64,000 nucleotides of DNA. It comes from Trichostrongylus colubriformis (Eukaryota; Nematoda; Chromadorea; Rhabditida; Trichostrongylidae). The stretch is from positions 4,712,001-4,776,000 of the forward strand of contig OZ022259.1 in assembly GCA_963978905.1 (NCBI GenBank), in the 5' to 3' direction. Below are positions 23,601-36,486 of the stretch, in pieces. Below the pieces are notes generated by a model. That model was not told where the DNA came from and made no database searches. It saw nothing but the letters and a program-made list of their open reading frames with translations. The stretch's first letter is position 1. The number at the start of each line of letters is the position of its first letter. Position numbers and translations under genes: made by a program.

Positions 23601-26600
23601 CTTCAGTACACTGTTTCCGCCAACCACCCCCCCCCCCTCCTCTCTATCCAATTGAACTTGGTAACAATCAAGAAACAAAATAATTGTTTGACTGGAGGAA
23701 TCCCGAGCTTTAACCCGCAAGCACTGGAGCTGCGCTGCAGAGTTTTTTTTTACCGTTCTACCAGCTTCTCCTGGAGCCCACACGGGAAAGGTCTAAGGTC
23801 AAAGAAGCTTTGAGCTGTGGACTTTATTCACCGAATTTGCGGATTTTGAAGGAATGAATTAAAAAGAGATCGCCGAGTTTCCACTCATTATACCATTTTA
23901 TCTTATTTCAGAGCATTATAGTAGCTTTTCTCTCATAGCTGCTGTATACATATACGTGATTCATGCTATTTATCCTATATCATATTGTTCTGTATTTATT
24001 TTATGTATCTTATATTTATTCGAATCAATTTGGATTACGCTTTTCATATTTAACTGATTCCTTGATGTTCTCGAAATCCCCCCCCCTTTCTACTGGGGTG
24101 CGCCATGCATTCGGCTTCCAGTTTGGGTCATAGTGGAGCATAGAGGAGCATATACGGCGAGTTTGCTTCTCTGGACTTATCACACACCTAGATAGGTATA
24201 TGAATAAATAAGTAATCAAATAGATAAATATGGCATAATGTGATTCACAGTACCGATATATTTTTTTCAACTATAATTTTTCCCAATGATTGCTACCGAT
24301 CAATTGTACATGCATGGTTGGAAAACTGGACCTTCTTAGGCAGGGCTAGAACCTCAGATTCATCCGCATCATGAATATAATAGTGACGCCACTTACCACC
24401 CAACCATCAAGGTATATGTAATTCATGGAAGTGTTAAAATGGTCTTCTAATTAAAAGCATTCAATTAGTTGTAGAAACTTGACAATCTGGTACATAGCTA
24501 TATTTTCATATTCAGAAAAAAAATTACGCTTTTGCACCATGTATGTAGTGGACGTGTAATCGCTTTGGACCTAACTACACATGCCCCTTGCCTATCTCAA
24601 TCCCTAGACAAAAGATGAAAAGACGTGAGTAACCGCTGTCCATTAACCCAGGGACTAAGTGCGTAACTATTCGAAATAATTTTATTGCCACTTAGTATTG
24701 AGAAAAGAAAAGATCCGTCGGAGGAGGGAGAGTTTGTAATAAATTTCAACTCTTATTTATGAATATGAAGCCACTTCTGAAAACGAAAAGGAAAGTTGCA
24801 TGAAGAATTACAAAATAGTAAAGGAAGTATCAGAGGAATTGTATGAAGGGAAAGAGTTGTAAACATGAGTGTTTTTATCAAGTGAAGAAAGGCGCCGCTA
24901 TCATTCGTATGATCAGGTATCAGTGCCCACTTGGGCCAACCAAGCCATCCATCCTCTTGCCGGGGTTCGAGCATGGATGAAGGCTCGATTGCCATGTATG
25001 TTAGGAAAGCCCTTTAGTGCCCCGCAACGCAAGCCCGACCACGTAAATAGCAGAAACAAATACCAACAAACAAACAAACAACAACAGCAACATAGAAACG
25101 GTGACTTTACTACGTATTTGAATGGTCCTGCGATCATAAATTTCCAAAATCCGAATAAGTTGCGTATTTTGAAAAGAACATGCAAAAAATATTCTTAGTT
25201 TTTTGCAACTGAGAAAACGAGTGGACAAGATAGCTGAATTATGCTAAAAACCGGACATTTTATTCGTGAATCTTTCTGGAATGCGCCATGCATTTGATTT
25301 CTTTTCGACACCGTATTGTAATGGTACAGCATGGGAGGTAGCGGCCCTGTCCTCAGAGGTATTTTGTGATGGCATAGGCCTACAATGGCAAAAAGGGACA
25401 GCAAAAGATACAGTTAATTTGTTACTGAAATCTAGGTATTCTGACGGGGTCGAGGTAGGGTCTTTTTGAGGGCAGCATTACCCCGAGAAGAAGGATGATG
25501 CGATTAGTCAACTAACATGAGAGAGTAGTACGGAGTGGCATGTTATCTGCAGCGGAAATGCTACCGTAACCTTGCTCATGACCCCTTGATACCGTATCTA
25601 ATCCATAAGGTGTTTGACTTGAACCTCAGAAAGAAACCACCTGAAGACCCTTACGTTATCTCTTACTTGGATATCGCAAGTATGAATAGATAATCTCCTA
25701 ATGCGATAATTAAGGAGAGGCAAATGCCCGGTATTCCGATATTGGCTTGACCAAGTGATTTATTTTGCTTGTTTTATTTCGAAAACGATTTGTTTCCTGA
25801 TCTATTTTCAGAAATTTTGACGAATTTTGAAATATTCCAGAAAGCACATGAGAAATTCGATTCGCTACAAAAATCAAGCCAAAACAAGAAGATCAGATCC
25901 AATACGAAGCGAGAAAGATGAAAAAATAAAAGATTAATGAAATGTGGGCAAAAAAACACGAAAAGTACATGCCCGACTCGCGCGCGGTATGTCTTTCCGC
26001 TGACCATCACAAGAGCACAGCGGCTACGAGATGGTGACGAGGCGACGATGGCGGTGGTGGTGAGTTTTGCTGTCCAAACACATTTCCACCTGCCCGGTGC
26101 CGGCCTCAAATAATGAACCGCAAATCGCCGCCTGGCCAGGTATTTCGTGGTGCACGCAGTTGGCCCTATGCCAAGTCGCTTTTATCACCTTTTACCAATC
26201 GAAAATTGCTGAATGTCTGCACGAGAGTAGCAACATCGGAAAGCGCTTTATTTCAATCTCCTTCACTTGGTGAAAAGGGAGGAGCAGGTAGAGGTCTCAT
26301 TTGGGTCCCAAGGTTTGGGGCAGATTGTTGGTTCTTAAGTGTGCTGTCACCCCTCTGCGACTTCTCTCAAACATGATGCTCATAGGCTGCAGCTCTAATG
26401 AAAGTAGGTGAGATCTCCCTCCTACGCTTTTGTTTATATTTGCAAATGCTAGCATGTCAACAACAGAGCGATAATGTTTACCTCACGTCTGGCTACTAAT
26501 TAAGAAAACTCCAATTACCGTATACCGAATTGGGCAAATGTCGAGGGAAATTGGAATTTAATGGCTTGGTCTGCTCCTACATGAGATTTTAAGATCGTTT

Positions 26601-26750
26601 GGGATATGTTTGTCGAGATTTGATGCACTTTCATTTTTTAACTTGCTTTTTAAATCTATTTCGGCTTATTTCATAGAAAGTTTCACATGATTTTCAACTT
26701 TTAGGTCTAAGCTCTTTAAGTAGAATACCCAGGCATTGCTCAACGATAGG
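20691..26750. other. No recognised gene; scattered repeats and GC-rich spots
   Basis: No convincing exon chain. A GC-rich open stretch near 22768-23000 reads on both strands (plus: VTIEIHPGCLTQDDGRFW; minus: a hydrophobic C-terminal run after five histidines). Another lies near 25970-26085 and ends in a good GTGAGT donor. Low-complexity runs: G(14) near 23058 and C runs near 21280 and 23628. A SINE-like fragment (CCAACCAAGCC) is near 24930-24985. The 5' flank of the ETS gene starts here; no promoter element stands out. Confidence 0.4.
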
Positions 26751-26757
26751 AAGATTA

Positions 26758-27080
26758 CGAGGCGGAGGTGGTGTAGTGACAGAAGGTGCACACCCCACTC
26801 TCATGGTGAGGGAATCAATTCCGCATCAGCACCAGCCTGAGCCAACCAAGCCTTCCATCCCTCAGGGGTAGGTAAACTGGCATCAGACTCGTCTGGGAGG
26901 ATGGAAGCTCTGACTTGTACATCGGCGGCCACCGCAAGTCATTGTATAGGCCACATCACATTCACCAGCTACCAGGATTCCGAACGGAACTAGAAGGTGC
27001 GGCGCATCCTAAAATAACTCTGGATGCTAGGCAGTGAGGCTGAAGGAGGCAAGAGCATCACTCTGTTTTATTCTAGAAAG
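26758..27080 (+). mobile_element. tRNA-related SINE-like element
   Basis: GTGGTGTAGTGACAGA at 26768-26783 looks like a Pol III A box, and GGAATCAATTCCG at 26811-26823 like a B box, at tRNA-like spacing. The body continues with GAGCCAACCAAGCCTTCCAT, also found as a fragment near 24930-24985. It ends near a T-rich TCTGTTTTATTCTAG. The inner boxes do not fold into a full tRNA, so this is not a tRNA gene. Confidence 0.45.
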
Positions 27081-27179
27081 TAAAACTGAATCACAAGGCA
27101 GTGCAACATCCCATGGAAGTTTTCGCCCTGGTACTAGAGGCTCGGTAACCCCCATGGAATGAACCCAAGGGAATTTTTA

Positions 27180-28713
27180 GCTGAGATCCAGACTCGAAAA
27201 AGGGAAATCAGCGAAAACACGGCTAGTCAATGAACGAAAGTCTCGACGGGTGTACGGAAAGCGAAAGCGACAGCGTCGATGTCGTCGAACGCCGAGGGAA
27301 GGCTCTGCACCAATTCTTCGGCGATTAAACAGTAAGTGAATTGAAGTGAAGACCTGCCCGACTATGACGGTGAGAACGATGGATGGTGAGATCGAGGTCA
27401 ATGTGAGGAATTGAGGAGGAGATGGACACTACACAACCCTCCCGGTGGGCTTCCACGATACACGACGACAATGACGACGTTGACGATGACCGGTTCCGCG
27501 CTACGAGTGTACGAGTTTGTGGATGATAGCTGGTGTGAGTGAAATGGCTGAAGCCGAGGCTTCTCGAGATTTTGATGATCTAAGTCTCTATCAAATGAAG
27601 ATAAGTGGGAAGTCTGAAGTAATGCCTGCGGGCCCTTCAAGGTCGCTTATCAGGTTCAGAAGAATTTGAGATGGAAAATTTTAACCGATCAAGAAAAAAA
27701 TCTCGAATTGAATTTTTTTTCAAAAAATGTTGCATTGAAAATTTTCACATTACTTAATACTTATATGGCGACGCAGCGCACAGCTTTGCGTAGCGGTTTT
27801 GATTCGGGAGCGTGACGCTTATTTTTCGACGTTTTTCCTACTTCCTTCCACGACGATATCTATGACCCCAAAAGTAGATCTAGTCCAGTCCTGGTGACTG
27901 GGATCGGAGAGCGACTTTCATTTGTTCCACTTTCGGCATGGCGGGAAACTCGTCCGCAACGCAACTCGTCCACCATTCGCAGATAACCACATCTATCCGC
28001 CCACTAGCGACTGTAGTGCATTACGGATAAATCCAATTTTCGGCTAAGAAAATGGGGGAAATGCCAAAAAGGAATCATTGGAACATGGGGACATGTGATG
28101 GGATTCCCACAGAAGAGAAATGCCAAAGGGGGTCTTCAAAGGAGTCTGGATCCGAATCTCCCTTCCTTTGATTCTTCAGGTCATCAGTGGAATCATATGC
28201 GAGACAACTCGTCCGCACCACATTGTACTCGTTGCTTCCACACGGAGCCTCGTATGTACTCTATAATATGGTATGGACAAGTCGGAAAACTCGTCCGTAA
28301 CAGTTGTCCGTCACGTGTCTCATAACTGCTACACAAGCTACCAAAGCCGTTTCACTTTCAAATTGATGGCGTCTGTGCGGCGACGATAGAGAAATCCAGG
28401 TCATTTTGAATGTATTAAGAGTCGTTGTTGAGGAGGTCGTCGTCGTCGTCGTCGATCGGTCGGTAGGTCGTCGAGGGCGCCTGATTATTCCAGTCACGAC
28501 GGACCTCAGATGAGGTCGACGCGGATCCGTTCACGTTCGCTGCGCACTCGTGCACGCGCACTGGTTCATGAAACCTTTTTTTCCGAAACACGGCCGAATG
28601 GGAAAGTTCCAGAATGTGTCGAACGATAGTGAATGAGATGAGCGGTGGTGAAGGAGTGTACTGTGTTTGTTGTGTGTGGACGAGATGTGTGGGAAAGCTC
28701 CCAAAGGTCATTC
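27180..28713. other. GC-rich open stretches, possible exons of an unrecognised gene
   Basis: 27182-27330 runs from TTTTTAG to a perfect GTAAGT donor on the plus strand and is open (basic: RRVYGKRKRQRR), but the minus strand is also open (AEELVQSLPSAFDDIDAV). 27420-27530 and 28413-28580 are similarly GC-rich; the latter reads on minus as a 48-residue C-terminal tail ending in six aspartates and LLNNDS. No family match. Strand and reality are undecided. The motif AACTCGTCCG recurs near 27950, 28205 and 28289. Confidence 0.25.
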
Positions 28714-28905
28714 TTGACTCTTGAAATTACGGTAGTCTCTTATCGATTCAACAACTGAGCAGAGATTTCGTGGATGCCACACCTTACGATATGCAGACTA
28801 GCTGGATCCTTTCGAAACGGCCGATTCTTGAGTAACCATCCATTTTGTAACCGCCACGGTGCGCCATCACGACGCCGCATTCGCTCAGACTCAGACTAGC
28901 CACAC

Positions 28906-29104
28906 CCACTTGGGCTCCTTATTGGTCAGCTGAGCTGAGAGGGCGTGGTTAGCGTTGCACCCACTTGGGTTCCTTATTGGTCAGCTGACTAGAAGGGCGT
29001 GGTTAGTGTGGATTTGGTGGGGTAGAGTGCCTTTATAGCGTATCTTGGCGGCGGAAAATGGGTGCAATCTGGATAATCACCACAGAATCAACTGCCCCAA
29101 AAAG
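28906..29104 (+). promoter_or_regulatory. Duplicated CCAAT/GC-box module with possible first exon
   Basis: CCTTATTGGTCAGCTGA followed by AGGGCGTGGTTAG is present twice (about 28906-28955 and 28960-29007). Each unit has an inverted CCAAT box, an E-box-like CAGCTG and a GC/KLF-type GGGCGTGG. A TTTATAG lies at about 29030. An ATG at 29058 opens a 15-codon frame ending at a good AAAAG|GTAACT donor (29104). No downstream exon was found. The promoter reading is inference. Confidence 0.35.
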
Positions 29105-29755
29105 GTAACTCAACTGATCTGAATATCACGAGATGTGCTTTTTGAACTTTCTTTTGAACACTCCAATATGCAGAAATGTACGGTATAGAAAGGCGGATTG
29201 TAATCTTCTCATCTGAAACCAGCTCGATGAATATCCTGTTTTATCCTAAAGCCGGAGTTGACCTCGTCATCGTCTCCCGGCTGCTGTCAGCTATACGCCA
29301 CACAGAAAAAAAGGCACAGACGTGCAAGCTTATCCATCTTTCTGACACCGATTATTGTCCAAGCGATAGTTTTTTTCCATCAGTCATCAAGCCAAAGCAA
29401 AGTGTGATTGGCCCGCCTCTTTTATCAAGTTTAGCAAAGCAAAGCAAGCACGTTCGAAACAAAGACAAAGTGCCTCTTTTTTTCGGAACGCTCCACGTTT
29501 CTGACTTATAAGCATGGATGTAGAAAATTGAAAGCATTTCGGATATAATTTTCGCTTTTAAGGCGGAACTGGTGACATTCAGAAGAACATAACTTGGGAA
29601 GGGATATTTTGGACTAGGTGCAGTCGATCGGTGATCGTGGACTTGAATAGTACGGTACAGACCCTGTTGATGGTTTTGTAGATAAGACCTGTGCAACGAA
29701 ATACAAAATTCAGATGCTATACTGTGAGGAGTACAAAATTTAAGTGCTATACTGA

Positions 29756-29938
29756 GGGGGTAGGGGGGGGGTCAACTTGTTACCCGTTGAATAATGACAT
29801 AAATTACAGGATTATACATGTACGTACACGATACACGACATCGATAAATAGTACGTTATGGCACGTCGATTATGTTAAGATATGTTACTGTTCAACAGTC
29901 AACAAACTGTCCACTCCTAACCCTCTCCCCCCCCCCAT
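29756..29938. mobile_element. MITE with G-run termini (intact copy)
   Basis: Starts GGGGGTAGGGGGGGGG, then CAACTTGTTACCCGTTGAAT; ends ACTGTTCAACAGTCAACAAA and a C-run. The core holds CAGGATTATACATGTACG, shared with 35955-36145 and 18225-18310. About 180 bp, no coding. Confidence 0.65.
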
Positions 29939-31499
29939 CGGGGCACTCCCAAGTGTCGAGGAAGTTGCGTTGCCGTTTCAGTACGACTTTCCTCCCTCTA
30001 CGGGGACCAAATACGACCCTCCCCTTCCTGTTTGACCCATAGAATACCAACTGTTGCTGGATTGTATAGTTGTAATGTGTTTTATTGATACGTACTCTTT
30101 CATGAAGCGAAAAGATCTCTCACACTTCCTTCCAGGGATTGCCTGTGAATTACTATTCGTGTGCTTATTGGAAGTTCGGATTCTGGTTGAAGGTACGACC
30201 CCCTTCCCTTCCTGTCCGGTCCAATACGACCCACCTGTCGAGGAATTTTCTACTCCAGGTATACCCTGCCCCCCCCCCTCCCCCACTTATTTTTTGATAA
30301 GTATGTTGACGGCGGAGTTGACCTTCGATATTGAAACGAATTTCGAATTTCTTTTGAATAATCCATGCGTATTACCGTGGCTCGAAATCGTAGAAGTGAT
30401 TGCAAGGGCATAAGTGACAACAAAGGTTCGGAAAATGATTCACCACTTCATAGAAGCTATGTTGTTGTTTTGTTTATGATGGTTGGCCTCGGAGATTTCG
30501 TAGATCTTCCAAGTTGCTCAAAAAAAAAAAACATGGAATCCTTTAGGTTTGTACATGCCAGGCCTACTATGAGAGCACATCTGCTTCTGTGCTATTCTTG
30601 CCTTTTCCCTTTTTCCATACAGAAAGTTCTTCGTTAGGCTAATCTCTGTCCTCTTATAGTGAACGACAAAAAAAAAATTCGAAAAATCTGAAAATACGAT
30701 TCGAAAAAATAAATCGTTGTTGTGCTCTTAATGCGGTATGTCTCTTACTTGACACCTGGTTGATATTCGATTTAATCTATGATTCTTTTTTCAAAAAAAA
30801 TCATAGATTAAATCGAAATTTTTTTTTCACGAAATACTTTTCCTGGCTGTTGGAATATTTATTAGATTGAAATATATTAACCAAACGCTACTCGACATTG
30901 AATGAATAAAACTTCACTTGGATGTTATTTTATTTATTTTTTGCTTTTTACTTCAAAAAAAGGTACTACGTGGTAAAAATAAATAAAACACTGATAAAAA
31001 GCTACAACTTCCGTCAGCTATCATGCGCTCAGCGTTGGCTATTTCTGTTTTGGAATTTGTAATAGTATTTCAACTTAGGCGTAGTGTCCTTAAATAGTAA
31101 GAGAAGGGAGGGGGAAGGGACTGATTCTGCCAACCGAAGTCAACGAAGTAGCTCCGAAAAACTGGAAGGAAAAATGAAGTGCAGTATTTGATCCATAGAT
31201 CCAAGCTTAGGATGATGGCACCGCTTCCCACTGCCCTCTCTCTGTCTAATCTGATGAAAACACTCTAGAAATGCATGTAACATGCACTTGCATGTGTGAT
31301 TACAGAAAAATACGAAGAAATACCGCTCAAGGATCAATGTGGGTTGGGGGAGGAAGAGACAAGCTGTGACGCAATATTTGTGTATTGTATACCATTGCAC
31401 CACACACACCTAACAACACGCGAAATACCTGCGACGACGAATTGTCCTGCTAGTAATTTTTTACGTGGAACTAGGGAATGTGTGAATTTTACCTAACGC

Positions 31500-32230
31500 C
31501 ATCTTGCGTATTCTTCCTATTGCCACTGACCTTTGCTTAGTTTCAGTTTTTTTTTAGGATTTTCGGAATTTTTGGATTTCAGAGAGTTCCAAAGAGGGAA
31601 AGAGGAGGAAGATCAGTGAGGAGACCTTGTGAGAAAAAAGGGAGGATTCGGAATCAGTTGAGAGGGGAAAGCAGAGCAGCTTGGAAGAAGCTCATAAAAA
31701 TAGGTAGCCGTGGAGCTGCAAAGCGACAAAAAGCCGTATAAAGAGCGTACTAGTGAAAGTGGTGTACACGGTGGGCGGGAGTGAAAGGAAAGGTGTCACG
31801 GGGCCCCGTAGAGATTGGACGGGGGTGAAAATTCTCGGAGAATACAAGACAGCAGCGGTGGGGGGTTGGACAGACAGCCCAAAGATGATGAAGAAAGTGA
31901 AAGGTTGGTTGGGGCTGAGCTGAGCGGCGTGCATGGGATGCCCGCGTCGCCACGTATGAAAGTGAGATCTGCACCGTCGTAGTGGTGATGGTGGTGGTCG
32001 TCTGCTGTTGTGGAGGAGAGGAGACGAGAAAAGCGAAATGGGGTCAGTGGCGCCGGCCACAGCGCCTAAAACCGGCCGACGACGATCCAGATGCTTATCC
32101 CCCTGGCCGACGGCTTGGCGTGCGCTCGTGCGCGTTCGCTCTCGTTTGACGGGCTGCGTGCACGCGTGTGAACATCTCGGGGACTTTCGATTGTTGTTCA
32201 AAGGAGAAAGTGAGCCGAGCTGATTTATGA
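31500..32230. other. Polypurine tract and CpG-rich block
   Basis: 31570-31900 is purine-rich on the plus strand. 32040-32170 is CpG-rich (GGCGCCGGCC, GTGCGCTCGTGCGCGTTCGC). The 169-residue minus-strand frame across it is low-complexity and lacks a family match; I treat it as fortuitous. The composition would suit a promoter/5' region of an unidentified gene. Confidence 0.3.
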
Positions 32231-33090
32231 CACGATACAGTAATCATTAGATATCCTATACAGTACCACAGTACCCAGGTACTGTAGGCGTCGTATTAAA
32301 TGCATCCTGCATGCGACGGCCAAGCTTTCTCAGTGTACGTCCCTCTGGATGGCCCTGGTACGCTTCTGAAAACGGCTTTTATGCTTTACTTTCTCTCGTA
32401 GGGCAGTTAAACACGTTGCAAAATATCAGGGAGGGGGGAGGGAGGGGTCAATAAATTTCGTTTGACGTGTGCCACGCATTCCTAGTGCATCAATTATAAG
32501 GGCAGTGATTAATCATGCACACAAGTTACACACATTGAACAAGGGGGACTAGTTGTTGTTCATTAATCAATGTTGGAATCCAGACATGAGTTTCATGTCA
32601 AAAGCAAAACGCGCTTTCATTTCAAAGTTCCCTCTTCAGCAAAAATCGGAGAGAGCTAATCAAAAAAAAAACATTTTAGCCTGTGCTGAATGATTTCCAA
32701 TGCGCCATATATCAGAGCTCCTCTTCGAAATCGTGAAGGCGTTGGAACGCGTACTTCACCTCTGAAATAGGCTGAAAACAGCCTTACCATGCTGACTAAC
32801 TACTGTATCCGAATAACAGCCAACGACGCTCCAGGCGCCAATGGCTCTACGAATAGCAGCCCTGCATTCTTTGGAGTATCGTTGCAAATAAAAATACGTC
32901 TAGACGTAGGTGTGGTTTGTTTTGTAATCGCTGTTAAGTGGCCTCAGCGTCATTAACTAGCGTTCTGGCGCTAAAGGGTCGCAAAATTGTAAGTTGCAGA
33001 AGGACCTATCTGCTTGAGAGCATTGATCATTTATGATTTTATCAAAGCTGCTTGAAGCTGTTTAAATTTCGAGCTGCTTTCACATGCTTT

Positions 33091-33440
33091 TCAGAGAAAT
33101 ATGGTACAAATAGTCTTGTCTAAGGAAATGGGATAATGCAGTGGGAGGGGATTCCACATTTGGACCGTGAACTTGTAGAAGAACCGCTTTCCAGTGAGCC
33201 ACGCTTCCTTGCTTTGCGCAATGGTCCGTCCATTTTCTAGAAGAAAATAGATGCGGACATATTCAAGATCAGTTGTGCTGATAGAGTTGATGAAGGGGTG
33301 GTAGCGTGGCTGTAGGCGCTGCGTCAAGCCTGCCTATTCCGTGGGATCAGGACCTGGCTGGGCATAGGGAGTCTTCCATTTTTCTGGAACTTGACGAGGG
33401 TCTTCCTCCAGGTCCACATGTTCCCTTCGTTTTTACGTGG
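33091..33440 (-). mobile_element. Degenerate non-LTR retrotransposon (LINE) 3' fragment
   Basis: The minus-strand frame ends GKRFFYKFTVQMWNPLPL followed by SLDKTICTIF. The R-x-FF ... WN-x-LP pattern is typical of the C-terminal end of LINE reverse transcriptase ORFs. Just upstream on the same strand, VPEKWKTPYAQPGPDP resembles the eVP..Wk.s stretch near the start of the RT domain, interrupted by a stop. The fragment is short and broken. The clade cannot be assigned. Confidence 0.5.
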
Positions 33441-34396
33441 CCGCTACGATACCAACTGGCCAATAGGACTTTTTGAGAAAAATATCAAATCTCAAAGCCT
33501 CGTCAAGGCTTTACTGATTGGCTCCACATAGTCCTTGCCGCAAAATTTGTTTCACTTCTCTTGACCAGCCAGTTGTCACATCCTTGCCTGGATTAGGTTT
33601 GGTCGTTCCAAAAACTCGCTCGTGCACGAACAACTGCATCTGTCAATAACCTTCGTAAGGTGTTGGTATAATATGACCACGCGTGACCCTAATTCGTCTA
33701 CACATAGATTGCTGCTTGAACGGGATCGTGCCGTGATGGGGGTGTAATATGCAGAATTTCTCATTGCTGCTAATTATGGACATTCGAACTCAGGTAACTG
33801 ACCCTGACGTCGACAAACATGATTTTTCGGCTTAAACGGCAACTTTAAGCTAACATCCGGCGACCATAAGAATGCGACACTCTCCTCTTAAGAACAGATG
33901 TATCTCACTGTTATTGACAAGGGTGCACCCTATTGCCCCAAAATGGCAAAAAATTAGGGCGCAAAGGCCACTGATATAGCGACTACACACAAATCACGCC
34001 TCCGTCCGACATCTTTTCTTGCAACGATGTTCCAAAAAACAAAGCGCTGCTGCTAGTATGGCCATTGTCTACTGGTGTGTCGTTAGGCGTCGTTCGAGTA
34101 CAACAGGTGTTTGAAGCTATGGGCTCGCTTGTGAATCACTTTACGAATGAAACCTGCACTTTAACACATTAATGGTTTCGAATAGACTAATGCCCCTTCT
34201 AAGAATGCGTCATACATCGAATTTCTGTGAGGAACTGCGCTTACATGATCAAATTTCTTATGAAGCCCGTAAAATTCTCGTGGAGTCAACCTCAATAAAC
34301 AAGAGGAGATAAATGACCACAAGCTAACAGGAGCGATGAAAACTTACAGATTCTCCTTACATTGTAGTGTCTTGTAGATCCATTAAAGATATCGAA

Positions 34397-34846
34397 AGGG
34401 GGTAATTTTGGCCTACGGTAGAACAGAAGTAGTTCGGACGAGTTTAAGTGGCCGCAATTGCACAACCAATTTGGCGCCTTGGCATGGTGCGAAGAGGAGA
34501 TGTTTCTATTATAAAGTTGTTTTTTCCTTTTACTTTTTCCTTTGTTCTTTCTAATATTGTTTCTAGATGTACTTACATGAAGCTAATGTAGTTGAGAAGG
34601 AGCACTCCACTGCGCTTGGAGTCAGGTGCTACAACTAACGTTGGCCCGCTGCCCGTCTCCTACAGGGAACAACTCGGAAAGTCAGTGTGTTGGATGCGAA
34701 TGGGATGCGAATACGCACCGCAGCGTCGCGCTTTTGAATCCGGGTTTTTTTAAACCGATTATCGCTTCTAACCTTCAGTGCTCGTTACAAAATGCTCGTT
34801 TCTTTGCGTATTCCTCTTGTTTCGGACCCCTTCCGGTTCCTTTAAA
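34397..34846 (+). repeat. 450-bp dispersed repeat, uninterrupted copy
   Basis: Runs from AAGGGGGTAATTTTGGCC to CCGGTTCCTTTAA. A reverse-oriented copy at 47324-48682 is identical in layout but is interrupted by a 908-bp mariner. Here the matching point reads GATGTTTCTATTATAAA with a single TA, i.e. the empty site. Family unknown. Confidence 0.85.
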
Positions 34847-35954
34847 AAGTAAATGCATTATCACATTGTCAATCTGTAGGATATACCAATCAGGTGGGTC
34901 ACGTAGTTTGATCGATTGTCGCTATTATGTCAGGTGTCGATCACCCGTTTAAAGCTCAAGCTACTTCCCGAACTCGCTCCCTATTTTTTATTTTTCTTCT
35001 TTTTTCTTATTTCGATTTCCTTAGAGTGTTAAATAGTAAACATTCTGGGTGGGTGTCAATGTAGTCCAGGGGGGATAGCAGACTGTCACGGTGTCCTGCG
35101 CTATTTTTGCACTGGATTTTGCCTGAACGTTGGTCACCCACCCTTATCCCCCTCAGCTGAAGCATAGATCAAAATATACACTGGAATGTAGAAAATGTTT
35201 GCTGTACGATAGTTTCAGGTGAGAGGTGACAGCGCGAGAATGGGCGTATACACTTATGACAAAGTTTCGCGCGGCAAGCGGCGCCGCGGATTTCTTCGCG
35301 TGTGATTGCGTACATTGCAACACTCCCTTTAGAGTTTTACGCCCGAATTGATTATTTCTTGATTAGGATTGTTATCATGTGATGCTATCGTTTCTTTTAC
35401 TTTTTATGTCACTATTTCGTCTTTTCACAAAAGTTATTGTATTAAAACAATGATGAGATAAACAGCTATTTTTTGAAAGACCTCCATGGTACGAGACCCT
35501 TGCGTCCTGAGAGGAATTCTAACTGACCGCGGCAAGTTGCGCTAAGAGCGCCGCGAGTGCGACGTCGCAAAGCGAAAATTTGTCATAGGTGTACATACCC
35601 CGCAGGAATAATTGCCTCCTCCTCTCCCTTGTACCACTTTCGGTGATACCTCTGCATTTTGATCGCTTGACTCTTTTGGTGTCTGAAGATACAACAAAAA
35701 CGAAGTGTAATCGATAGATGACGCCACAAAAGCGTTCTAACCCTCATTCCCATATTTACCTTATTCCATGATTTTTCTGGTTAAGAAAGCGATCGAAATG
35801 GTTTCCTAAATAAAAATACAGAGCATAATCAGTTTATCTATATAGCAGATAGGATGTTGGATCTGTTTAGTACTGTTGAATCAATCCCATCACTTTATTT
35901 TCATCGGTATTCCGTCCACAGCAAAACCGAGAATTGACACGAAGGGCACAAAGG

Positions 35955-36145
35955 TGCCACCCCAAGGGGGGAGGCAAGTTTATTGAATGGTGTTTCTCAT
36001 GAATACCCAACATAAACACGAACTTCACAGGATCATACATGTACACATATGAGATGTATTATACATGAACGGGAGGTAATCGACACGCCGTTCATGTGAG
36101 GACATGTTTCTTTTCTACAATCGGCAAGTTGCTCCCCCCCCTACC
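35955..36145. mobile_element. MITE with G-run termini
   Basis: AAGGGGGGAGGCAAGTTTAT at the left and CGGCAAGTTGCTCCCCCCCC at the right. The interior holds ACTTCACAGGATCATACATG and GTTCATGTGAGGACATGTTT, shared with the copies at 17785-18318 and 29756-29938. Confidence 0.65.
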
Positions 36146-36486
36146 TTCGTTAGAATGGTACTCAAAAAACTAAATGAATATATGTAAATTAGAACTGAAC
36201 CATAACCTTAATATTTAGTGACACTCACGTCAGGCTGACTTCTTTATGGTCGGCCGTCTAGTATGCAAAATATTACTCTGAATAAAATATCGAGTAGCGA
36301 AAAGTCATGCTTTGGTCGATTTTTTTCCCATTTCCCCCCTCCCCTAATCTCCTCCATTAGAATAGCACTCAAAAAATTAAATGCAATTCATTGCTCCAAA
36401 TAAAACGTCGAACAGCAGAAAACCATGCTTCGGTGGGAATCTTTTGGAAAGTCTGTTTTGATCCGAATTACGAATTTTATTTGTTT

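Noticed and set aside
26758..26830. tRNA gene
   Set aside because: A- and B-box-like sequences are present, but no acceptor stem or anticodon arm closes, so I call it SINE-like only.
31692..32201. 169-residue minus-strand ORF
   Set aside because: Low-complexity reading of a polypurine tract and a CpG-rich block. No domain, and no splice structure fits.
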